This document shows positions 28,799 through 43,217 of a stretch of 64,000 bases of DNA, piece after piece (within the stretch, counting starts at the first letter, position 1; every line of letters starts with the position of its first letter). Source of the stretch: Triatoma infestans (taxonomy: Eukaryota > Arthropoda > Insecta > Hemiptera > Reduviidae); the NCBI GenBank assembly GCA_011037195.1, contig JAAEAF010000368.1:220831-284830 (forward strand), in the 5' to 3' direction. The notes beneath the pieces were generated by a model, which was given only the letters and a program-made list of their open reading frames with translations, was not told where the DNA came from and made no database searches. The position numbers were made by a program, and so were the translations under genes.

Positions 28799-31700
28799 GT
28801 AAATTCTTTTATTTAATAAAGACTGTTGTGGTATAATGTTAGTTTGTACATGAATATATGTTACTTTTCGGTTGCGTTTAATATTTTGCTTAAAGTATTG
28901 AAATGAATTAATACAGTTACTGAAATTTTTAGATGGAAAACCCATGTTGCGACAGGGCGATACTGGCGATTGGATTGGTACTTTCGAAGGGCACAAAGGA
29001 GCAGTATGGGGAGTAGCAATAAATAAAGAAGCAACAAGAGCTGCATCTGGGGCTGCAGACTTTAATGCTAAGGTAATCACGATTATGGTGTTTTTTATAA
29101 TAACTCCATAAACTTTGGTTCTCATCGCCGTTGCACGCTAATTGTGGCTCATGATTTTCAAACATGTAGAAGAAGCCATCTATCTTTTTCTGTTTCCATA
29201 AAATTTTTTTTTTCCAATTTTAGTGGGGTTAGGTTTTCTTTATTGCTGTTTTTATTTATTTTTAACTACGTCGTATATACGTCATGGTTTTAAATGCTAG
29301 TTCTTAGTTAAGAGCTGTAAAAATCGTAATTTATTTAAATACATTAATTTATAAAATTCAAATCTTCCTGTGTGGGCTCTCTCAAATTTCAACGAACATG
29401 TGTTCGTTGACTAACCATTTCATAGTTCACATAGCTTTTAGGTGTATTATATAAATTTTTTTTTGGTTTCTATAATGAGTAAATTTTCATAGGAATATTA
29501 AAAGAAATAACACTGTTATGCGTGGATCTGTTTTTAGATTTTCTTGTTGGTTAAATCGATATATACTTGAATTCAATGGTGTTTGGACTAAAAAGTATTA
29601 TTTTTTCCTCAAAGTTTTCTATTTTATATTTTTTGTGCATCCAGTACAGAGATCTTATGTACATTACACAACGCAATCTGTATTTTGATATAATTGAACA
29701 TTGTGATGAACCTATCTTCATTGAGATTAGCTTTCTCTGTTATAACTTGAAATACTTTACTATTTGCTGACAAGATCTGGCTTACCTGTTTCATGATAAC
29801 AATTTCTGATATTAATTTATGAACAGGAATGATAATAGTGAGTGATATAGCAATTTTTCTTCAACTAAAATTATGCGTTTCCTTAAGTATTATAATAATG
29901 CCGGGCGATTTTCCTGTTATTTTACATAATTTCATGTATAATCCTAACCTTCTACCTCTGTATTTTATAGTCGAAAAAATTTATATTTTTATATTATCTG
30001 ATAATTTGAATTTTATATAATTGGATACATAAATCAGATTTTATTGTAATGTGGTGTTGTGGCAGAAAATTCGTAATTTTCTGTTAATTTAAGTGGGGAC
30101 ATTATTTTTACCACATGATACATATAAATTATTTTTCAGAGTTAGCAGTTGCTAAAATTTTTCATTGCGTATAAATAGTAGAATGTAGTTTGTGCCTGTA
30201 GGTGTTACAAAAATATGATAAAATTAAGCACTCTTGTTTTGATAGGAATATTGCTGATATTTGAATTTTTTTTTTTGTGAGGCCAGAATTTTATATTTTT
30301 CTAGTGTAGTACTTGAATTTTAAAGTAATGTTTCTTTGTAATAAAAAAAGAAAAAATGCACTTTATAAATCTATCATTTGAAATGTCCTTAATGCGACCA
30401 TTTTTGGGTACATTTTATTCTACATCGTCATATTAGTGCCTGCATGGTGTAAAACGTGTGATATTTATTTGAATCATTTTCTTGATTGTGTGAATCTTTA
30501 TTTAATCCATTAATTGTTTACTCAGCATGTTTTTATTTATTTTATTTTAGAGTTAAACATAATTAATTCTTTTATGATAAAAGTATATTATTGTAGTCCT
30601 TCCTTGTCAGAGAGAAAGGAAGAATTTTAATATCTGAATTAACTTAGTAATGTTTAAATATTATTTAATTGTGGAATACACTTGGCTAGTTCTTTTTTAA
30701 TTCTCAACCGTTTGCACTCTCTGGTGCCATTGCCATAGCATCTCCGAGTTTTACAATTCTATTATATATATTTTTAGACCATTCTGCACTGCAAAGTTGA
30801 ACTGATCTTGGAAAATAAGCCACTAGTTTAGAATTCTTATGAATCCTCTTTTAAACTTATTTAGGTAAGTAGTGTAAAAGAAAAATCGCAATAATTCAAA
30901 CTTGTTACATACGGTTTGGTCTATAGTACGAGATCCTACCTGTTTTAAAAAAGAGTTAAAAAGAAAAATATTAGTCGATTGGATAATATCCATTTAATTT
31001 TGTTTTTGTCTTTGATTTTTTCGTATTTCAGCGAAAACTGATGTTACAATATGTATTGATTAAACTTGGTACTAACCTTTTAATGAAGAAGAAAGAAATA
31101 CATACATATGTTTTCTTATTAATGTGTAAAGCTTTGTGACCTTTTTTAACAGAAAATTGATTTTAGAGAAACCACCATTTTTTCGGGTTTAACTTTTAGG
31201 GTTAAATTGTTTCGAGGAATCAACTTTGTTTCAAACATTAGAAATAAATGTATGAATAATTATTCAAAAAGTAACTCTTAGTGGTAATTCCTTTCCATGA
31301 AGAAAGGTTAAATAAATTAGTGATAATATTATGGTTCTATTGTTGAAGCAAAATTTTTATATCATCTTTCTGTCATTGTCAAAATTTGGCGGACATATTT
31401 CCTTCATCTGTCCCTTCGCGCCCGTCACTAATTTTAGGGAATTTTGAAAGATAAGAGGCTATCCTGATATTATAAGGCACTATGTGGTGAAAGGGGTGGT
31501 CCAAACGGCCCTAAATCATCACGACCAAATGGATCTATTGTGAAATCATTCAGTTAACATAAGTTAACCGCTGGTTCAGTATATACGAAAATAAAAAACC
31601 ATCATAAACAGCTCCAAAGCCCGCCTGAGAGCTTATTGCCGCAGACCACTCATCGCCTAGTTGAAGGAATCTCGTTCTTGCCAGGTCCTTCCATTCGCAC

Positions 31701-34700
31701 AGGACATGGAGCAGTCAAATAAAACCTGCAATGATCATTATTAGCATTGTCATACTTTCTGAGCCCACAATGCCGCTCATCAGACCACCATAATGTTTAA
31801 GGCCACGCGGTTCTGGTATTGCAGGTCTGCCGTAAACTTCTGAAGTCCCTAATAAACTCTTTTTCTTGCTTTTGGCCAGCGATATTTCTCCACTAACATC
31901 TTATTAGGTGCGAACCCAGGACATAAAAATTGATTTTGTTATTGCTCTGAAGACACTGCAGAAAGGTTCTGGACCCATTTTGATTGTTAGATCAGTCACG
32001 TTATTCAAAAGCGCTATGTTTAATTTTTAATTTTTAAAGATCTTTATTTTGGGTCATTCAGGTAATCGCGTTTCAAATTCTTTTTAACAAAATTAATAAC
32101 AAGTGATTTTATCAATTACTTTTTAATACGTTTAAGTATTATGAGAAATGTTAATTGTTCAGTTGATAATTTAATTTTTATTTTTGAAAGTGGGTCACGC
32201 TTGAATAACCTCCAGAGTTACTGATTCATTTCGGAGAGTTGTATTAACTGGTTTTGTATGACCTTGAAAATTTTATACTTGTATGTGTGGTATGTATGTG
32301 TGTGTATGTTTGTGCTGTTTACTTCCTGAATTCATCAATGTCATCCTCCTACTCCCGGTCTATCAATATCTGTTTTATCTATATTTTATATGCAGTATAC
32401 ATGTTGCATATAATGTTTTCCTGCCTATTTGCCCTTTATTCTTTTTATAGTTTTATTTCCTTCCTTTCTTCCTTTTCTTTAAAAGTTGATGTCCTTATTT
32501 GTTTTTTGTGACATTTTATACACTTCCATTTTGTGTTGTTCTCCTTGACTATGAACTCCTTGAATATAAAACTATTATAATAAATAATTATAATATTAAA
32601 CATTAATTTTTAAATCTTTTAATAAATGGATTACTTTAACGGGAACATTTGTTTGTCTGGAAGAAAACAAATCAATTTTGACAAAGGAATCAAATATACC
32701 GAGCAGAAAAATATTGTTTAAAAATCTTTTTGTTTTTTATTTTCTACCTACAGAGTTCGGTTTTTGGAAACAATGCTTTCATTTCTAGTTATAGGGTTGG
32801 TGCAAAAATAATGCAGGTTTTTATATGCAAAAAAAAAAAATTATTATAATTTGTATAAAACTAAGATTATTATTCAAAATATGTTCCATCATTATCAACA
32901 CATAGTTGCCAACGTGTCAGAAGCATTTTTATTCCAGTTTCTAAAAAATCTTTATTTAAACTCTCAATAAACTCGCGGAAGGCATTTTCGGTTTCACTTC
33001 GGTCCCTAAAATTTTTTCCTCTTAAGAAGTTGTCCAAATGTTTAAATAAGTGGAAGTCCGTCGGCGAGAGATCGGGGGAGTATGGAGGGTGCGGAAGTGT
33101 TTCATATTTCAATTCCTGACGTTTCCTGAGAGTTGGCATTGCGATATGTGGCCTGGCGTTATCGTGAAGAAGAATTGGTCCTTTCCGATTCACCAATGCT
33201 GGACAAAGATTTTGCAATTTCCTATGCATTTTGTCAATTTCTTGACAATATGTTTCAGCTGTGATTGTTTCGCCAGTATTTAGGAAGCTGTAATGAATAA
33301 CACCTGCAGTAGACCACCACACTGTCACCATTACTTTTTTCGGGTGCAGGCTTGGTTTCGCGAAATGTTTTGGTGCTTCATCCTTGTCCAGCCACTGGCC
33401 TGACCGTCTCCTGTTATCGTATTGGATCCATTTTCATCACATGTCACGATTCGATTAAGAAATGGTTCATTTTGGTAGCGCAAAAGAAGAGAATTGCAAA
33501 TTTCAAAACGCCGATGTTTTTGGCTCTGGGTCAATTCGTGAGGTACCCACGTGTCGAGCTTTTTAACTTTACCAATTTGTTCGAGATGGCGAACGACTGT
33601 TGAGTGGTCAACACTAACTTCTCTCGCAAAGTCCCGAGTGGTTTTGCGAGGGTTATCTTCCACCAATGCCCTAAGATGGTCGTGATCAACAACAGAGGGC
33701 CTACCGCGACCTTCCTTGTCTTCGAGATCAAAATCTCCAACACGAAATTTTTGGAACCATCGCTGCACTGTACATTCACTGATGCTTCCTTCACCCCAAA
33801 CAACATTGATGTTACGCGCAGTTTGAGCCGCACTTCGACCAAGTTTGAACTCGTAAAAATAAATTTGACGAAAATCTTGTTTTGACATGGTGAATATCGG
33901 AGGTCTTAACTCATACAAAATGGAACACAAACTAAACTGATATTTGAGGAAAAACAACATTAATAAACATTGTTTATAATCCATTACCTAGACTGGAGGA
34001 TTATCTTTGTTTACTTGGCAAGCAGAAGTAAACAAAAGATGAAAGTTCAAAAACCTGCATTATTTTTGCACCAACCCAATAGAACATCTGAATGTATGTG
34101 TTCAAATAGAACTGGTAACTTTGGTTTTTTATTCGTTTTGTTGTTATTGAACGGATTCTCTTTCATCAATGAAAGATAGTGGAACATCTATCTAAGCTTG
34201 AAGGAGAAGTGGACTAGAAACGTTCTATGTCTTACAGGTAATCTCAAGCAGACAACATTAGAAAGGATGATTCTCCATGGCATTAGTGTTGTTTTTCAGT
34301 AGATACCCGCGCATTGTGGACTATATAGTATCGACCAAACCGACAGTTTGGCAAAGCTGGGTACCATAAAAGAACAACGGAAGCTTCGCTAATCTGGACT
34401 TCGCTCACTAGACATACAAAAGTCTGGTGTAAAGTACCGAGATTCAAAGTATTTTAAATGACTGACTTTCAGCAGATTCATATTTACAATTTCTGTGTAC
34501 AGTTTGCATACCGAGTGTAACGTAGGTTCACTAAGCATTCTTTTGTGTTCACTTGATTAATCCGTTTCGAAATCGACAAGAAGTTTTAAAGTAAGAGCGC
34601 AGATGACAGAATTTCATGTAACACTTATTGCGGAATATAAATGGATTCGTAATCACCCATTCTCTAAGAACATTTTTTCGAGTAAGTGATCTGAAAACAT

Positions 34701-37700
34701 GAATTTTTGGTTCAAACTAATTTCGAATTTGGCATTGCAATATACTTCCTGTTATATTCTTCTAACTAGTAAAAGAAATTAGAATCCAGTGTTTTATTAG
34801 ATTGAGCCTAAAAAACATTCTTCGATGATTAGTGTTGTAATAATTTTTTTTAGTGATTGCAGTTTTCTTAACTATATAACCATGAAAAAACGATTGTAAA
34901 GAATGTCAAAATATTTTTAGAATTTCCGTTTTCTGTTTAAGTAAAAAAAGATCAATCTTCTCATTTCACAAGACCTTCACCTCACAGATTGTTTTTTATT
35001 TTATAATTTTGATCTTTTGGGCAAGGATACATTTTATTTAAGTAATTTTTATGATTTCCTGGATTTGAGTTAATACATTTTTTATCATTTTAATACGAGG
35101 GTCATTCAATAAGTAACGAGACAAATTGCTCTAGCTCAAAAACGATTTATTTAATCAATACAAAACATTGGCTACTTTTCAACATAGGCCCCAGCAACAT
35201 TTATACACTTGTCCCATCGTTCTTCTAATTTGTGAATGCCTCTGGCATAAAATTCTTTGGGTTTCAACGCTTTGACGCTTAGACTCCGGCTCAAAATGGT
35301 GTATTTTGACCGCATGTTACAATTCTACTGAAAAATTCTTTCAACTGTTGACTGATTTGAAACCTAGTTTCTTTGTGATCGTCCATAAGTTTCTTGGAAC
35401 CCATCTCGCACATATTTTCTTGTACTGCAGCTTCTTCTGAATAATGTTATGGACAGTTCCAACACTTGCGTGCTTTTTTTCACCTATCAATTCATCAATA
35501 ATACGCCTGTTGTTCTGATTAACGCTTTAATGCGAGATTCGAGGGAGGTAATCGCAACTTCATCCGGTCGTCCACTTTGTTACTCGTTACAGACACTTAC
35601 ACGACCACTTTTAAACTGTTCTACCGATTTGTAAACGTTCGAACGGTTCAAACAATAATTATTCCCGTTCACTTTCAACATTCTTTTGTGGATTTTACTA
35701 CCTTTGATACCCTTTGCAACCATTGTATTGATTAAATAAACCGTTTCTGAGCTACAGCGATTTGTTCGTTAATTATTGAATGGTCCTCGTATAACCAAGA
35801 TTTAGAATCAGAATGATTAAATTAATGAAGGATATATCCTCTTTTAGATTTTTTTTTTAGCTAGATTAGGGTTCTATATATTTTTTTTTAAATTCAGTTC
35901 ACTTTAACAGAATTTTTAACATTTTAGACGATCGCAATAACTTTTTTTTTAGCCGCAAGAGTAGGAAACATAAATAAATGAAAGTAGGGGAAGAAAATGT
36001 GTTTTTTTTTTTAATTACCAATTAATAAGAAAAATTAATTTTTTTATTACAGCTATTTAATGATTTTAGGGCAGAACACTATCACAATTTAGCAGACTAT
36101 ATTTATTCCTTGTATAAATGAATACAAAAATTTATGTAACATAAAATCGGAAATGCATTGCTAAGAATTGAGGTGCAGAAAATTAAAAAAATGTGTTCAA
36201 AAGAAAAGGAAAGGAAAATATAGAATTTACAGAAATCTCTAAATCTATTAAAAAATGTTAAATGAGTGATCGGCAATGAAACATTTAATAGAAATTATAT
36301 AAACAGAAAGCAGTTTAAAAAATTGCACAAAGTCTCAAAAAAATAGGAAGAAAAATGATTATGACAGTGAAATATTAGAATAATGAAGGAGAGAGGTATT
36401 TTAAGTATTATTTGTGCTTTTTATAGCGAGCTTTATAGTGCTCCAGAAGAAGTAGATCGACAAGAGGAACCATCATAGGTCAAGGGCTGTTGAACATCTA
36501 GAAAAACCATTGAATATAACTACCCTGTAAAATAGAAGATATTGTAAAGAGACTACTGAAATGTCGTAAAATTGGCGGGTTAGACGGTATTGTAAATAAA
36601 CGGTTGAAACTGGGTGGTGGTGAATGATTCAAAAAGGAACTGTGCTTTTTATTTATAGTCTGTCCGCAAGAGCAAAAAGTTACGTTATTCTGGTTGAAAT
36701 CAAAATTTCTTACACTTTTCGAGAAAGGAGATAAATTGAATATCAAAAATTACAGACCAATAAATCTCTTTAACAGAAATAATAATTGTGAATTTGTTCT
36801 GACGATGAATGAAAATCCGAAACCTGTCAGGAATAAAAGGAACATACATGGTACGACTTATGACTATTTTAACCAAACGGATAGACAAACAATTAGTTTT
36901 TGACTTTCCTGTGGACCAAGAAAAACTTGTCCATCACAGATGCTATTCTGGTAATAACGCTATCTTATAGGAAAACCATAACAATATCAGTGTACACTTC
37001 TACTGCTTTTCGTAGACTTTGAAAATGCCTTCGACAGTGTATACACAGAAGTGTATTGAAACTATAAGAAACATGAATATTCAAGAATATGTAGAAATGA
37101 TTAAATATATGTATAACCAAGCTGAATTACAAATTAATATGGAATTTTAATGAGGCAAATTCTGCTTAGAAGAGATCTAAGACAGGTTGACCTTCTGTAA
37201 AAATTTAGAGTAATAATAGATAGAGTAATAGAGTAGTTTAGATATAATAATGTAGAGTAGTTCACGAAAAAATTTTCAAGAACCCTCAGTGACATAATTG
37301 TGGAATTAACAGTGAACGGATAGCAATAGATTGAGTAAGAAGTTTGCAGACGATTGCTTCTAATTGGAAAATTACATGAGGAACTAATAATTATATTGAA
37401 GGACCTAATGAATTAAATCAGCAAAATCAGTACGTTTAAAAATAAGTCCCCCCAAAAACTAACTCATGAAAATAAATAATAATGATTAGGACACTGAAGA
37501 TAAAAGGAGAGGCAATAGAGGTTGATGAATTCGTTTATTTAGGACAGTTATTTGATAAAGAAAAATAAATAATTGCTAGTAGAACAAGGCTAAGCTGGAG
37601 AACTTACAATAGATATAGAGAACTAATTCGATCATATGTAGACAGTGTGTGAAGAAGAAACTGTGAAATGACATACTGAAACTAGTTTTAATTTGGTTGT

Positions 37701-40408
37701 GGATCTTGGAACTTGACAAGAAGAGATATGGATAATTAAGGAAGGCTGTGGGAAGGATGAAAAGAAGCATGATCAAAATATGTAGAAGAGAAATAAAAAG
37801 TAATAAGTAATTCGGGAAAGGACGGGAATGGAAGATATTGCGAAAGTTATTTTTGAAAGAAAATGGAAATAATCTGGCTACATTTACGGTCATAAAATGG
37901 CAGGTAGACCAAAAGAATTTTAGATTTGTGTCTAATAGAATTAAAGAGAAACGAGGAAGATCGAAAAAATTGGATCAAGAAATGTTGAGATGCGCGGAGT
38001 TGTTTACATGAAATAGTGTTGCCTTGGCCAGGAAAAGAATGGGTATAGCTGTATGAAAGCCCGGCTGCCAGAAGAAAAATAAAGAAAACAAAGTAATGAC
38101 ACCTACCTGATTTGGTATTGAGATCACCAAAGTGATTTGTTATTGGTTATAAAATAAAAACAGTCTAAGATAATTCTTATTTATTTCTCGATTGTTCATT
38201 CTTTTGGTTTAGCAGAATTTTACAAATCTATAAAAATTAAAATTAACTAAGTAAAACTTTATTTAGAAATTATTAATTTTAATTAATTTTGTTAAAAAAG
38301 TGATAAAAATTTCAAACCAGTTAAATTATTACTATTACTTGTAACTCCAAGCACCTATAAGGTGATTCAACAAACCAATTTATGACTCTACTATAAAGCC
38401 AAGGAGCAAAAAAGAAGGCTGTGGTGTACATGAGACTTAGTTTTGAAACTAAAATGTTCTGTGCGGAGCTTCGGCTGATTTGAATATTGTTCTTATTAAT
38501 TCTACATAAATAAAATATTTAATAACTGGTATTCTTTTCTATTCTGTTAATAATAATTTGAAGGGGACAGTCAAGTGTATCTAAGTTTATATGCATCACT
38601 ATCAACAAAATAAAGTCTGTCTTAAAACAAAGACGCGAAGACATCTTTAAAAAACTCAAACAAAGACCTTTATTAAAAAACTTAATAATTATGAACCGTG
38701 GAATCTTAGAAAATCAATCATTTTTCATAAGCGTGTCGCTTTCAAAAATGAAGACCTCTTCAATGTTCTCTGCACTTATTTTGTTTGACCTAGAGTATTC
38801 CATGAAGTACAAAAACAAGGAAGACCAACCATCACAAACAATTTTTACTTTCTCTTTTACTCCTAATAAAAGGAAGTATTGCGATCGTGCCTGTCTTTCA
38901 GAATTGCGTTTTCACTGGAAATACATGTTTTGCAGTCCCCTGAATAAGAAGAAAATGTTTTTAGCGAATGGTCTGTATCTGTATTTTAGTTATAATCGAA
39001 TATCTTAAAAACGAAGCTCAAACTTGGTATTCCGATTAGGTACTACCGCCGCTTGAGACACGAAGATTTCGTGCAAAACCCATCAAAACCGAACTAATAA
39101 CCGAATTGTAATTTTCTCTTGAACGCCTCCATCGATTTTCTTTAAACTTCGTATACTGTCTGTCTACACACATAAGTAACGTATCCCTTTTATTTAAAAA
39201 AAATTTCCGGGGAAATTGATTTTTAGGAGGTTTTTGAGGGAATAGCAGCGTCACCCTCTAAAGTATAACTTCCGTATAACTTATGGCTTTACCACCTACA
39301 TAAGAATAATACACATTAGAAGCATTAATAGAATTCCAAATATGAAGAAAATCGGTTTACGGAAAGTGCGACTTTATAGTAAAAGTTTTCGAGATTTTTG
39401 GAATTTTCCCGAAAACGACTGTAACGATTTCCTTTAAACTTGGTTAAAATTGCTTTTTAGAGTTGGGCCATAATATAATCATTACTTCTCTACCTGCTAA
39501 GATTAGTATAGGTTGGTGCTTTTTCCCCACCGCTTTTATATTTAGATGGCAAATACATAAAATTAGAGTTTAATTTAAATTTTCATTTTATATAATTGTA
39601 TTAAATTGAGTAAGAGAAAGTCATGTGAGTGTATCACATCAGATTTTTTCGAGGTTAATGTGAAGATATTATTTTACTAAAAGACAAGAAAGAAAGATTA
39701 AAAAAAAGACGAATTTGTACTTATTAATAGTAAAAATACCAATATTTTTGTAAAAACCAGTCTATGACTCAATCCTTCCATAAAACCAAGGAACTAAAAA
39801 AAAAGTAGGCTAGATAAAGTTCGCTTAGTTCAGAAATACAAATGTTGTCGTTGAGAAAATGTAAGTCCAATGACAAGGACTTTCACTTGATTGATCTGGA
39901 CTGAAAACAATCTGTATCAGAATCTATGAGGAAACTCAGGATCTAAGAAGGAAAACATAATATAAATAATAGATGAATAGTAGACTTCCGCATTTTACGT
40001 CACCAACTCCACTGAGACCTAAAATATCTATTATGGGCCCTTACTTGTTAGTGATTGTACACAAAATGTAATCATCGGTAAAGTTATAATGTGTTATTGT
40101 TTGTGTTTAGTGGTGAGCTAGAGCTGATCAGATAAGCTGTTAAGGCTTTTGTATATTGTATTTATGAATATTAGCGGTGTAAGTGTTGTTCTGGAAGTTG
40201 GGATAGTCTCAGGGACGCCAGGATCTCTGAAGAAGGGCCTAGTCCACTTCCTCCTAACGATAAAAACTTGTTCAATGATGTTAAACTTTATAAAGAATTT
40301 TTTATGCGCGCAATATAAGAAATTATTAACTATAAGGCGATCTTTAAAAGATCTGCTGATCTTTCAACTTAGCTGTTGAACTTACTTCGGAGGCACCCAC
40401 TTTATTTT

Positions 40409-40452
<44 letters not shown>

Positions 40453-43166
40453 TCCATATGATTCGGTTATCAATGAAAGGGATCTGATACTGATTAATAT
40501 CCTGGAGCAAACTGTAATTTTGGTGGTCAGTCTGGTATAGATGAATCTGTCTTTTTATCCTTCATTAATGATGATCAGTAATTAATGATTTTATGTGGTT
40601 CTGGTCTCTGAAATCTCTGAACATTCATCATGCTTGCAACAACTTCATATCAGCACAAAGCTCCTGCGTAAAGAAGAAAATAAAATCTTTATAATCAAGT
40701 TTTTATCATACAGAAAGTTAATTTGCCGTTATATAGACTTATAGGTTTTTCTAAAAAATCGTATACGTAATTTACATTGATTGATGAAATATAAACTTCA
40801 TTAGCAGTTCAACGAAAGTTGCCAAGTATGTAAACAAAATATTTCAAAGCAGATATAAACGATTTCTAATAAGAAATAACTACGGTAAGGCAAGGGTTGT
40901 ATAGAAGTAGCAAAGCAATCTGTTAATCACTTCATGAATAATGGAATTTTAATATAAATTTAATTGTAGAAATAATACCTTACCAAAAAATAGATAGTGT
41001 TCCATTCTGGATAGTGTTCAATAAAATTTTGTACTAATGGTTTTAGGATAAGAGGTATTTTATTTAATGATGGATAAATGTCAAATTATATTATTAAAAA
41101 CCTGTATTTGTCTCTATATTATACTTTCTTCAACTTCGATTTGTTTAATTTTTCGTTATTACTTTCTCTTATTCCTAGTAAGAGGAAGTACAGTAAGACC
41201 CCGCTTAACGCGTAGGATACGTTCCATCAAAGTAGAGCGTAACGCGAAACAGCGCTAAACGAGGCTATCTTAACATGTAAATAATGGGGTTAGGGGAAGA
41301 TGGATAGAAAATTGGTTAGGTATAAAATTTAATAATTATGTTTTTTTTAATAAAAATAAAACCAAACATTTATTTCTTACAAAAATAGAAACAATATAAG
41401 CGAATATACTTATAAAAACAATAAAATTGTTAAGTCAGTCAGATCATGTGTTTCTGTCTATTCAGTCTATTCTGTGTTTCCAATTTTCTGCCTTTTTGTC
41501 AAGAAGGCATCTAATGTAGTTTGCGTTTTCCTTTTGCGTTCTGTTAGAAGTTGTTGATAAGTGGATAAAGCATCTATAACACCCCGTCTTGCTTTTGAAC
41601 TCCTGTCAAAATTTGGATCATTTTCAACAAACTGGTCCATAATTTCAGTTATAGTGGTCAAACTCCTTTTTACAAACGCCATCGAAAGTTCTTTTTGCTC
41701 TTCTTCGAAATCACTACTCTCAATATTTTTGTTTTCTTCTTGCTCAGTTAATTCCTTGAGCTCATCATTAGAAAGACTAGCTGCTGTTTCTTGAACTATT
41801 TCTTCGACATCTTCCACATTTACCTCATCTAGACCGGTTTGTTTCGCTAATTCCACTATTTCATCCATATCGACAGAGTGTCCAATGTCTTCGCTCTTAC
41901 TTAAATCTGCCAAATGTTCTTCCATACTCCTTTCAAAGATCTTTCTGTTATCTCATTCCAAGAAAGGTTTATATTTGCTACAGCATTCATGATATTGTAG
42001 TTTTTCCAAAATTCTCTTACTGATTGCTTCTCTTCTCCGTCTGTTTTTTCAAACATCTGCTTAAATGTTCGCCGCAAGTAATGAGCCTTAAAATTGGATA
42101 TAACGCCTTGGTCCATTGGGAAATCCCCGTAGTGCTACGAGCAATTTCTGGGAATCCCCGGGTTGAAATAAAAGAGCGCTAAACCGAAACACCGCTAAAC
42201 GAAACAGTGTTAAGCGGGGTCTTACTGTATTGTAATCGTGTCAAATTTTCGATATCGAGTTTTCACCGGAGATATTTATTTTGAGGTCTCCTGTTTTTTT
42301 TTATATATTCCGTTTAGGTAGGTAGGTATCACATGGGATCCGACAGCAGGTCATCTGTCAAAATCCCTCAACCGGAAGTACCACTTTACTGAATGGTTTT
42401 TTTTTTTTTCACTTTCTTGTGATTTTCTCAATAATAGCTCCAACGATTTGGTTCAAACTTATTATTTCAACTACACATTCAAAAATCTACAACTTTTATT
42501 TAAAACAATTCTCTGGGAAAATTCATTTAAGGGCACTTTTGGAGGAGGGGTGGGGTTAGGTTTTCCTCTAAAGTGCTATTTCAGTTTACTATACAATTCT
42601 GTCATATAAATATATTAATTAGAATTAGATGTGTTGCTGAAATTCCGAGTTTGAAAATACTGGGTGACTGGAAATGCGTTTTTACTGAAATGTATTTTTC
42701 AGTTTTCTGGTATTTGCACGAAAACTATTTTCTTTAAACCAGGAATATGAACTACACTTATACATATATGTAAGCACACGTATGCATATATGTATACACA
42801 TATACATATATGTGAGCTACAACTTTTATTTGAAACATTTCTCCTGGTAAAGTCATTTAAGGAGGGGTTATTGGGGGAGGGCGGGGCTATGTTTTTATCT
42901 AAAGTACTATCATAGTCGATTATAAAATTCTACCCTGCAAACAGAATTAATTAGCAGTAAATAGATGGCCAAAATTCCGAGTTCCAAGAAAATTAGTAAA
43001 CCGGAAGTGCGCTGTTACTGAACAGTTTTTTCAGTTTTCGACGAACTCCGACGAATTTCATTAAATTTGGTACACTAACTTAATTTGTCAATTGTTATTA
43101 GACTGAATAAATAAATATATAGTTAAGTTGGCTATGGCTTCAAGCTTAACAGAACATTTTAGTTTT

Positions 43167-43217
<51 letters not shown>

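Noticed and set aside
28339..29165. Several minus-strand ORFs of 60-120 codons around Strap exons 1-2
   Set aside because: They lie opposite the true Strap exons and AT-rich flank, show no domain, and overlap each other in different frames.
33050..33885. Plus-strand ORFs of 77-93 codons inside the mariner
   Set aside because: They are the antisense shadow of the minus-strand transposase.
41467..41925. 152-codon minus-strand ORF as a host gene
   Set aside because: It lies inside exact Tigger inverted ends and continues a Tigger C-terminal region; the acidic, repetitive character is typical of that family.
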